Positions 6,654 through 12,239 of a stretch of DNA of 12,239 bases are shown here, piece after piece (position 1 is the stretch's first letter; the number at the start of each line of letters is the position of its first letter). The position numbers were made by a program, and so were the translations under genes. Location of the stretch: positions 1-12,239 of the forward strand of contig JALOMX010000021.1 of the NCBI GenBank assembly GCA_025455245.1. Reading direction: 5' to 3'. Below the pieces are notes generated by a model. It was not told the origin of the DNA. It did not search any database and was given only the letters and a program-made list of their open reading frames with translations. Source of the DNA: Chitinophagaceae bacterium (GTDB taxonomy: Bacteria; Bacteroidota; Bacteroidia; Chitinophagales; Chitinophagaceae).

Positions 6654-8798
6654 ATGTTGACACAACCACATTCCGTAAAAATTGACATGGGCGATGGTCG
6701 CCCTGTTACCATCAGCACAGGCCGTCTTGCCCGTCAGGCTGATGGAGCCGCACTTGTTCAGTGTGGAAACTGTTTTTTGCTTGCAACAGTATGCGCCTCC
6801 AAGGAACCCAAGCCGGGACAATCCTTTTTCCCTTTGACAGTTGACTATCAGGAAAAATTTGCATCTGCCGGCCGCATACCCGGTTCCTTTTTTAAACGTG
6901 AAGGAAGGCTGAGTGATTACGAAGTGTTAATCAGCCGCCTGATTGACCGTGCCATCCGACCGCTTTTTCCCGAAGATTATCTCTGCGATGTTCAGGTTTT
7001 GGTAACCTTGATCAGCAGTGATCCCGAGGTTATGCCCGATTCACTTGCATGCCTTGCAGCCTCAGCCGCACTTGCCGTAAGTGATGTTCCCATTCAGGAG
7101 GTAATCTCTGAAGTAAGGGTAAGTCGCCTGAAAGGTGAATTTGTCATAAATCCGACACGCTCACAAATGGCCCACAGCGATATGGATTTTATCATAGCTG
7201 CCACCGAAAAAAATATAATGATGGTGGAAGGTGAGGCTAAAGAATGCGATGAAGAGGACCTTGTAAAGGCTCTTGAAATTGCCCACAATGCCATCAGATC
7301 GCACATTCAGGCACAGAAGGAACTCCATACCCAGGTGGGAAGTCCTGCTAAAAGAGAATACACCAAACCCTATCGTAATGAAGAACTTGAAAAGAAGATA
7401 ACAGAGCTCGGAAGGGAGAAAATGCTGGCCATTGCCCGTAGCGCTTCTTCAAAAAATGAAAGAAGCGAAGCATTTGCAAAACTGCACGATGAGATTGTTG
7501 AGGCTTTGGGAGAATTGAGCGAAGAAGATGCAGCCCTTGTTGGCCTTTATACCGGAGACCTTCAATATCATGTGGTAAGAGACATGATTTTGGACGAAAG
7601 GGTTCGTCTCGATGGCCGTAACCTCACCACCGTACGCCCGCTTGATATGATGGTAGATATGCTGCCTTCACCGCATGGCTGTGCATTGTTTACCCGGGGT
7701 GAAACCCAATCGCTTACCACGGTAACACTTGGTACCAAGCTTGATGAATTGCTCACCGAGAGTGCAGCGGTCAGTGAATATCAGAAATTCATCCTGCATT
7801 ATAACTTTCCTCCGTTCAGTACGGGTGAGGTAAAACCCATGCGTGGCCCCGGCCGTCGCGAGGTTGGTCATGGCAATTTGGCCATGCGCAGCTTAAAGCA
7901 AATGATGCCTGGCAATGCATATCCTTATACGGTAAGGGTTGTGAGCGATATCCTTGAATCAAACGGTTCATCAAGTATGGCTACTGTTTGTGCAGGTTCC
8001 CTTGCATTGATGGATGCGGGTGTTCCCTTTACCAAACACGTAAGCGGTGTTGCTATGGGCCTAATTACCCGTAAGGATGGTAAGTATGCAATCCTTACCG
8101 ATATCCTCGGTGATGAAGATCATTTGGGTGATATGGACTTTAAGGTAACAGGTACGCGCGATGGTATATGCGGCGTTCAGATGGATATTAAGGTTGACGG
8201 TTTAAGCATGGATATTATGCGCGAGGCCCTGATGCAGGCAAAAGAAGGTCGTCTGCATATCCTCAGTGCCATGTACGCCGCTATTGAAAAGCCACGTGAG
8301 GATTATAAGCCACATGCACCGAGAATGGTGATGCTCTTTATTGATAAAGAATTTATAGGAGCCGTAATCGGACCGGGTGGTAAGGTAATACAGGAAATGC
8401 AGAAAGTTACCGGCACAACCATCACTATTGAGGAAAAGAACGAGCGTGGGGAGGTAAGTATATTCGGATCAAATAAGGAAGGTGTAGAGCACGCTGAGCG
8501 CTGGATAAAAGGTATTACCGCAGTTCCGGTTGTGGGAGATGTTTATGAGGCTAACGTGAAAAGCATAATGCCTTATGGCGCCTTTGTTGAATTTCTTCCC
8601 GGTAAGCAGGGATTGCTTCACATCAGTGAAGTTACCTGGAAGCGGCTTGAGTCGCTTGAAGGTATATTGAAGGAAGGAGATCTGATAAAAGTAAAACTTA
8701 CAGGTACCGATCCTAAAACAGGTAAGTTCAAGCTGAGCAGAAAGGTGCTATTGCCCAAGCCTGAGGGAAAACCTGAAGTACCCGCCGCCGGCGAATAA
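6654..8798 (+). CDS. pnp: Polyribonucleotide nucleotidyltransferase (PNPase)
   Basis: This 714-residue 3'-5' exoribonuclease works as a homotrimer, degrading RNA with phosphate to nucleoside diphosphates, and can run in reverse as a polymerase. The domains are: first RNase PH core (about 10-145, with FFKREGR at 79-85 and IRPLFP at 101-106), a helical linker (about 150-300), a second, catalytic RNase PH core (about 315-545), a KH RNA-binding domain (about 555-617, GPGG loop 573-576) and an S1 domain (about 625-698, YGAFVEF and GLLHISE). Phosphate binding is seen in SNGSSSMA (436-443), and the catalytic aspartates are D489 and D495 in GDEDHLGDMDF. Everything expected is present and the length is usual. 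The ATG at 6654 places the first conserved strand where expected; no Shine-Dalgarno is seen. It is bracketed by terminators and so appears to be a single-gene transcript. Confidence 0.98.
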   Translation: MLTQPHSVKIDMGDGRPVTISTGRLARQADGAALVQCGNCFLLATVCASKEPKPGQSFFPLTVDYQEKFASAGRIPGSFFKREGRLSDYEVLISRLIDRAIRPLFPEDYLCDVQVLVTLISSDPEVMPDSLACLAASAALAVSDVPIQEVISEVRVSRLKGEFVINPTRSQMAHSDMDFIIAATEKNIMMVEGEAKECDEEDLVKALEIAHNAIRSHIQAQKELHTQVGSPAKREYTKPYRNEELEKKITELGREKMLAIARSASSKNERSEAFAKLHDEIVEALGELSEEDAALVGLYTGDLQYHVVRDMILDERVRLDGRNLTTVRPLDMMVDMLPSPHGCALFTRGETQSLTTVTLGTKLDELLTESAAVSEYQKFILHYNFPPFSTGEVKPMRGPGRREVGHGNLAMRSLKQMMPGNAYPYTVRVVSDILESNGSSSMATVCAGSLALMDAGVPFTKHVSGVAMGLITRKDGKYAILTDILGDEDHLGDMDFKVTGTRDGICGVQMDIKVDGLSMDIMREALMQAKEGRLHILSAMYAAIEKPREDYKPHAPRMVMLFIDKEFIGAVIGPGGKVIQEMQKVTGTTITIEEKNERGEVSIFGSNKEGVEHAERWIKGITAVPVVGDVYEANVKSIMPYGAFVEFLPGKQGLLHISEVTWKRLESLEGILKEGDLIKVKLTGTDPKTGKFKLSRKVLLPKPEGKPEVPAAGE

Positions 8799-8820
8799 TT
8801 TTTGAAATCAATCGAAAAAG

Positions 8821-8848
8821 AAGCTACCCAAACCCGGGTAGCTTTTTT
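8821..8848 (+). terminator. Intrinsic terminator after pnp, close before prmA
   Basis: AAGCTACCC (8821-8829) pairs perfectly with GGGTAGCTT (8836-8844) around a 6-base loop, followed by Ts to 8848. It starts 22 bases after the pnp stop and ends only 17 bases before the prmA ATG. Confidence 0.9.
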
Positions 8849-8865
8849 ACTTAAATTGAAAATGA

Positions 8866-9702
8866 ATGAAATATTATTTGCAGTATAGAATCCAATGCAA
8901 AGAAGAAGAAAGCAGGGAAATGCTGATTGCAGTATTGAGCGAATTGGGATTTGAAGGGTTTGAAGAGGAGACCGGTTTTCTTATAGCAACAGCCACCGAA
9001 GGTTCGTTAGATGAAAGAGAAGTCGGGGATTGGTTGAATGAAAGCGGCTTTTCCTTTACCATGGAAAAACTGGAGGAGCAAAATTGGAATGCTATTTGGG
9101 AGAGCGACTTTTCCCCTGTGGAGGTGGATGATTTTGCTGCGGTCAGGGCGCATTTTCATCAACCTGTACCTCATGTCCGTTATGACCTGATCATAACTCC
9201 AAAGATGAGTTTCGGGACAGGGCACCATGCTACAACCAACCTGATGATCCGGGCTTTAAAGGACCTTGAAGTAAGTGGTAAGAGTGTATTTGATTTTGGA
9301 ACAGGTACCGGTGTTTTGGCCATTCTTGCTTCAAAAATGGGTGCTTTGGTGGTTGAGGCAGTGGATATTGATAGCTGGAGTATTGAAAATGCCCGCGAAA
9401 ACATAAAAATGAATGGGGTAGAATCAGGTATCAAACTTTGGATGGATGATTCACCTGAACAGGCAACAAAGGCCGACATTATTCTGGCCAACATAAACAA
9501 ACATATCATCCTTCAATACCTGCCGGTATTGGTGCAAAAACTGACACCACAGGGAGTACTTGTCCTAAGTGGATTATTAAAGGAAGATGAGTCAGATATT
9601 GAAATCGCCATAAAGGATACCGGTCTGAAAAGGGAAGGAATTTCAGAAATTGGAAATTGGATTTGTATGATTTATCGTCAAACGCAGGTAATTGTTAAAT
9701 AA
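8866..9702 (+). CDS. prmA: Ribosomal protein L11 methyltransferase
   Basis: This 278-residue cytoplasmic methyltransferase uses S-adenosylmethionine to trimethylate ribosomal protein L11. The N-terminal substrate-recognition domain (about 1-95) ends in NWNAIWESDFSPVEV (73-87), a PrmA signature. The linker block MSFGTGHHATT (114-124) is highly diagnostic. The Rossmann SAM-binding loop is DFGTGTGVLAI (143-153), an acidic residue (D167) ends the second strand, and ILANIN (206-211) is the post-catalytic motif. The length is slightly short of the proteobacterial form but normal for this phylum. The start is the second of two ATGs within five bases; the first (8862) is in another frame and reaches a stop after eight codons. 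It lies just beyond the pnp terminator, with room only for a promoter overlapping that hairpin or for expression by read-through. Confidence 0.96.
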   Translation: MKYYLQYRIQCKEEESREMLIAVLSELGFEGFEEETGFLIATATEGSLDEREVGDWLNESGFSFTMEKLEEQNWNAIWESDFSPVEVDDFAAVRAHFHQPVPHVRYDLIITPKMSFGTGHHATTNLMIRALKDLEVSGKSVFDFGTGTGVLAILASKMGALVVEAVDIDSWSIENARENIKMNGVESGIKLWMDDSPEQATKADIILANINKHIILQYLPVLVQKLTPQGVLVLSGLLKEDESDIEIAIKDTGLKREGISEIGNWICMIYRQTQVIVK

Positions 9703-9726
9703 TTATAAACAACGAACAATTTTAAT

Positions 9727-9734
9727 TATCTTCG
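9727..9734 (+). promoter_or_regulatory. Likely -7 box of plsY
   Basis: TATCTTCG is one mismatch from TAnnTTTG. The stretch 9727-9746 matches the rpsO promoter block 6147-6166 at 15 of 20 positions, including the GCAC and CCC after the box, which supports a real promoter. The transcript would start near 9740 with a leader of about 70 bases. No clear -33 element is seen. Confidence 0.5.
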
Positions 9735-9808
9735 CACTCCCGTATTTTACACACACACCTGCAACCTAGAACTGAAATTGTAATTGTTAGAAAAAGGGTA
9801 ATTAGCCA

Positions 9809-10447
9809 ATGCAGGAATTTCTTTTGATCGTAATAGCTTATCTGATTGGTTCCATTCCTACGGCCGTTTTGGTAAGCAAAACCTTCTTTGGAATTGATAT
9901 CAGGGATTATGGAAGCGGAAACTCAGGAGCCACGAATACCTTCAGGGTATTAGGCACCAAATGGGGAGCTTTTGTAATGGCTGTTGATATTTTAAAAGGT
10001 GTCTTAGCTTCATTTTTATATCTTTTATTGCCTTATTACCTCACCAACGAGTGGGACAGGACTAATTTCATGATAGGCCTGGGATTAGCCGCCGTTGTGG
10101 GGCATATTTTTCCCGTGTGGGCAAAGTTTAAGGGGGGTAAGGGAGTTGCAACCTTATTGGGTATGGTGGTTGCCATTCAACCGCTTGTAGCCCTATGTGT
10201 ACTGGGTGTTTTTCTTCTTGTATTGTATCTTACACGTTTTGTATCATTGAGTTCTATTCTTGCAAGTATTGCATTTCCCTTATTTATCCTGGTTATTTTT
10301 AATGAGCCGGAGCCTTTGTATCGGGTTTTTGCAATTGCAGTTGCTTTGCTTGTAATTCTTACGCATCAAAAAAATATCAGCAGGCTTGTGCAGGGGAATG
10401 AAAACAAAGCCAGGATATTTAAGAGTCGTGATCGTAAGAAGAATTAA
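9809..10447 (+). CDS. plsY: Acyl-phosphate:glycerol-3-phosphate acyltransferase
   Basis: This 212-residue integral membrane enzyme makes lysophosphatidic acid from acyl-phosphate and glycerol-3-phosphate, the first committed step of phospholipid synthesis in most bacteria. All family motifs are present: GSIPTA (14-19), the glycerol-phosphate/phosphate-binding GSGNSGATNTFR (35-46), GHIFPVWAKFKGGKGVAT (98-115), and the C-terminal HQKNISRLVQGNE (186-198). Hydrophobic spans lie near residues 2-22, 54-75, 88-103, 117-142 and 150-185. The basic C-terminal tail (KSRDRKKN) fits the cytoplasmic side. The ATG start puts the first membrane span at the N-terminus as in the family. A promoter-like element lies about 75 bases upstream, so it is probably not dependent on prmA transcription. 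Confidence 0.97.
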   Translation: MQEFLLIVIAYLIGSIPTAVLVSKTFFGIDIRDYGSGNSGATNTFRVLGTKWGAFVMAVDILKGVLASFLYLLLPYYLTNEWDRTNFMIGLGLAAVVGHIFPVWAKFKGGKGVATLLGMVVAIQPLVALCVLGVFLLVLYLTRFVSLSSILASIAFPLFILVIFNEPEPLYRVFAIAVALLVILTHQKNISRLVQGNENKARIFKSRDRKKN

Positions 10448-10457
10448 ATCAACTGAC

Positions 10458-10486
10458 TAAACCCATTCCGTTTTCCAATGGGTTTA
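10458..10486 (+). terminator. Hairpin after plsY without a T tract
   Basis: TAAACCCATT (10458-10467) and AATGGGTTTA (10477-10486) are a perfect 10-bp inverted repeat with a 9-base loop, 11 bases after the plsY stop. No T run follows, so it may be a weak or factor-assisted terminator or a 3'-end stabilising structure. The rest of the 159-base gap (10448-10606) holds no gene; a weak -7-like TATTTTTT sits at 10579-10586. Confidence 0.5.
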
Positions 10487-10606
10487 CAGATTGTTTGGAA
10501 TAGTAAAAAGATCTTTTATTAACCGGTGGATGTAAAGAATAAATCTGAAGGACAGGTTTTCACTATTCATTTACCGGATATTTTTTAACCAAAAAGTTTT
10601 TTTGGC

Positions 10607-11059
10607 ATGTCGCAACCTAGCATTGTTGAAAAATTACATCTGAATGACGAACGTAACCTGTTAATTCAGGGTTTGCCTTCGTCCATTGAAAAGCAGTTTG
10701 CAAAGCTTTCTTTTTCAAAGAATGTTACGCCCCTTCTTCGTTCGAAGAAAATTGACTGGGCACTAGTTTTTGCAGTTAATGAAAATCAACTGAATAACAT
10801 TCTTAAAGAAGTGCTTCCTGCCCTGCATGAAGAAAGTAAACTTTGGGTAGCTTATCCAAAAAGTACTTCAAAAATTACAAGTGATTTAAATCGTGATTGC
10901 AGTTGGAGTGCATTGACCGGTAATGGTTACGAAGGAGTAGTACAGGTAGCTTTGGACCACGTATGGAGTGCCCTTTGGTGGAAGAAATGTGACGGGAACA
11001 AAGCAGATTGTCTGGCTGATAATGTTGAAGAAATGGAAGAGGAAATGGCCGAAGCATAA
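10607..11059 (+). CDS. Small DUF3052-like protein of unknown function
   Basis: This 150-residue soluble protein has no catalytic motif, signal peptide or membrane span that I can see. Its layout resembles DUF3052-type proteins: a leading segment with NLLIQGLP (17-24), an alternating strand-helix core with DWALVFAVN (50-58), a KLWVAYPKSTSKI strand and loop (78-90), and a closing LDHVWSALWWKK (116-127), where the W-S-A-L element is the most family-like part. The family name is an inference from memory. The last 20 residues are very acidic (EEMEEEMAEA) and follow a linker with two of the protein's four or so cysteines. It ends 49 bases before a strong bidirectional terminator and stands alone in its transcription unit. 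The ATG at 10607 is supported by the start of the conserved segment soon after. Function unknown. Confidence 0.8.
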   Translation: MSQPSIVEKLHLNDERNLLIQGLPSSIEKQFAKLSFSKNVTPLLRSKKIDWALVFAVNENQLNNILKEVLPALHEESKLWVAYPKSTSKITSDLNRDCSWSALTGNGYEGVVQVALDHVWSALWWKKCDGNKADCLADNVEEMEEEMAEA

Positions 11060-11108
11060 TGGTCGCTTCTCAAATAGATTAAATAATACCCCCGGAATAT
11101 TTATCCAT

Positions 11109-11139
11109 AAAAAAACAGGACTTAATGTCCTGTTTTTTT
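11109..11139. terminator. Bidirectional terminator between convergent genes
   Basis: A perfect 13-bp stem (11109-11121 with 11127-11139) has a 5-base loop. Seven As lead in and seven Ts lead out, so the hairpin ends in a U run when read from either strand. It can serve both the DUF3052-like gene (+) and the 2H phosphoesterase gene (-). Confidence 0.92.
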
Positions 11140-11161
11140 GTTATCAAGAAATCCCACTTAA

Positions 11162-11779
11162 TCAAACCACTTTATTCCACCATCCATTTTCTAACCTGTA
11201 CAATGAAAGCGCCTGGGCTGAAAAGGGTACATCCATTGGGAAGTGTTCTTCGAAATAAGCCCTTGATGGTGCAAGCTTACCTTCAGGAATATCCCTCGTT
11301 GCAATGGTTACATGGGGATTGAAATCAGGTTTCATACCGAAAATAATACCCGGAAATTTTTCAGTAAACTCTCCCATACACTCTTTTTCCAAATCAAGAA
11401 GACTTTCATTGGGCCCCTCTATGTCCACATACAAAACCCTCTCTGCAAATTGTCCGTAATTTTTCAACTTTATATCAACCGGAACCATTCCAACATTAAA
11501 TGTTGTTACAAAATCAACCAGTTCATTTACCATTTCGTCTTCGGCACGGAAGGGCGGAACAATGGTTAAGTGTGCCGGAGATTTTTTAGCAGCCTTACAA
11601 CCATGATTTTTCTCCATATAGTCCTTCAGTTGCTCAATTTGTTGGTTTATGTCAGCAGGACATTCAATAGCTATGTAGAAAAGCGAAAACCCTTCCGGTA
11701 GTCCGGGTCTTTTGGGTCTGTCAAACCTTTGTTGTCTTGGCTTAAATCTACCTCGGTTTTTATTATAATTATAATTCAT
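11162..11779 (-). CDS. 2H phosphoesterase, 2'-5' RNA ligase/ThpR-like
   Basis: This 205-residue protein belongs to the 2H phosphoesterase superfamily, which includes bacterial RNA 2',3'-cyclic phosphodiesterases (ThpR, historically 2'-5' RNA ligase). The two catalytic HxTx motifs are both intact: HLTI (70-73) in AHLTIVPPF and HVTI (156-159) in NPHVTIAT, 86 residues apart as expected for the pseudo-symmetric fold. The residues before the fold (1-26) form an unusual tail rich in Arg, Lys, Asn and Tyr, with nine basic residues and one acidic, likely disordered and possibly RNA-binding. The ATG at 11779 is the only in-frame upstream start; a shorter protein would need an internal start, but no Met occurs between residues 2 and about 54. 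The exact substrate, cyclic phosphate RNA ends or a small nucleotide, cannot be fixed. Confidence 0.85.
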   Translation of the reverse strand: MNYNYNKNRGRFKPRQQRFDRPKRPGLPEGFSLFYIAIECPADINQQIEQLKDYMEKNHGCKAAKKSPAHLTIVPPFRAEDEMVNELVDFVTTFNVGMVPVDIKLKNYGQFAERVLYVDIEGPNESLLDLEKECMGEFTEKFPGIIFGMKPDFNPHVTIATRDIPEGKLAPSRAYFEEHFPMDVPFSAQALSLYRLENGWWNKVV

Positions 11780-11884
11780 ATCTATACTTTTATTTTACCG
11801 CCACTTGCGATATTATTTTAATGTTTTCAGAAATTATCTTCTCAAATGGTGTGCCCCTGCTGAATCATTATTTTACATGGAAGG

Positions 11885-11898
11885 GCCAACATATTGGC
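11885..11898. repeat. Short inverted repeat between the 2H phosphoesterase and pyk
   Basis: GCCAA and TTGGC form a perfect 5-bp inverted repeat with a 4-base CATA spacer, about 36 bases past the pyk stop. There is no T run on the minus strand, so it is at best a weak terminator or an operator-like site. The rest of the 154-base gap 11780-11933 shows no gene and no confident promoter. Confidence 0.3.
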
Positions 11899-11933
11899 AT
11901 GTTTGAGTGAACTTTTGCTGAACTTATGTTTAA

Positions 11934-12239
11934 TCAATCAATTCTGGTCACTTTAATAATGTTGGTTGGTAAATGTAGTTCTACCGGAGTGCTCCCTGTA
12001 TTGATCACTACATCTCCTGTCCTTAAAAACCCTCTTTCTTTCAGAATAGTTATCTGATCATTGATTATTCCATCAAGGCTTTCCTCTTCTGCATAGTAAA
12101 ATGCACGGACACCCCAACTTAAACAAAGTTGATTCACAAGGGTTTTTTCTTTGGTGAAAATATACAGCGGGGCTTTTGGCCTGTAGCTGCTCAGCATGAA
12201 TGCGGTATATCCGCTTTGTGTCATTCCGATCAATGCATC
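11934..12239 (-). CDS. pyk: Pyruvate kinase, C-terminal end (5' partial)
   Basis: The 101 residues present run from the right edge, which cuts the gene, to a TGA stop. They match the C-terminal alpha/beta domain of pyruvate kinase, the glycolytic enzyme that transfers phosphate from phosphoenolpyruvate to ADP. Visible family features are the segment DALIGMTQSGYTAFMLSSYRP, including the SG-T-A pattern of that domain, PLYIFTKEKTLVNQLCLSWGV, where the Trp-Gly-Val element is standard, and the closing GDVVINTGSTP followed by TNIIKVTRI. The catalytic barrel lies outside the window. The frame has no start inside: it is open at position 12239, and the TTG at 12233 is internal. Regulatory effector binding cannot be judged from this fragment. 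Confidence 0.93.
   Translation of the reverse strand, partial: DALIGMTQSGYTAFMLSSYRPKAPLYIFTKEKTLVNQLCLSWGVRAFYYAEEESLDGIINDQITILKERGFLRTGDVVINTGSTPVELHLPTNIIKVTRID

Noticed and set aside
8862..8888. Tiny overlapping ORF (8 codons) just before and into prmA, as a leader peptide
   Set aside because: It has no special codon content and follows from ATGAATGA wording at the start; it is too short to support.
9180..9509. A 109-codon open frame on the minus strand inside prmA
   Set aside because: It lies wholly antisense to a well-supported gene, has a composition dictated by the prmA codons and matches no family I know.
11908..11930. Direct repeat of TGAACTT spaced by a few bases downstream of pyk
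   Set aside because: Two imperfectly spaced 7-base copies in an A/T-rich gap are not significant without conservation.
1..12239. Search for a defence system, prophage, insertion sequence, CRISPR array or tRNA-linked integration
   Set aside because: No transposase, integrase, nuclease cassette, repeat array or tRNA was seen; all genes belong to metabolic, envelope, RNA or translation functions, or are single unknowns.

Overview
The window looks like ordinary chromosome of a Bacteroidota bacterium, probably in or near the Bacteroidales. The reasons are the protein families (a FucP-like sugar transporter paired with a ROK kinase, and a DUF7033-type polysaccharide deacetylase-like protein beside GT-B glycosyltransferases), the lack of Shine-Dalgarno sequences before the start codons, and promoter-like TAnnTTTG motifs before rpsO and, in a variant form, plsY. 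Rank below phylum is inference. No mobile element, CRISPR array, tRNA or rRNA was seen. Coding density is high and no gene-free stretch exceeds about 180 bases.

Region 1 (1-2384, + strand) is a sugar-uptake pair: the C-terminal part of an MFS hexose/fucose-type symporter, cut by the left edge, followed 20 bases later by a ROK-family sugar kinase. Together they would import a free sugar and phosphorylate it. The kinase keeps its catalytic Asp but has lost the three cysteines of the classical ROK zinc site.

Region 2 (2401-6074, - strand) is a tight three-gene operon for extracellular or surface polysaccharide. In transcription order it holds a DUF7033/NodB-like polysaccharide deacetylase-family protein, a GT4-type glycosyltransferase that starts directly after the previous stop codon, and a second, more divergent GT-B glycosyltransferase 8 bases further on. 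It converges on the sugar kinase with only 16 bases between the stop codons.

Region 3 (about 6120-11059, + strand) is housekeeping: rpsO (ribosomal protein S15), pnp (polynucleotide phosphorylase), prmA (L11 methyltransferase), plsY (acyl-phosphate:glycerol-3-phosphate acyltransferase) and a small DUF3052-like protein. rpsO and pnp each end in a clear intrinsic terminator, so the common rpsO-pnp order is kept here but the two are apparently uncoupled. The rpsO and plsY promoter regions share a 20-base block with 15 identities.

Region 4 (11109-12239, - strand) begins with a symmetric A/T-flanked hairpin that can terminate transcription from both sides. It is followed by a 2H phosphoesterase (2'-5' RNA ligase/ThpR-like) with a basic N-terminal tail, and by the C-terminal end of pyruvate kinase, cut by the right edge.

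I found no convincing new biological system. The points most worth checking are the zinc-motif loss in the ROK kinase, the terminators around pnp (including one only 17 bases before prmA), and the shared promoter block.
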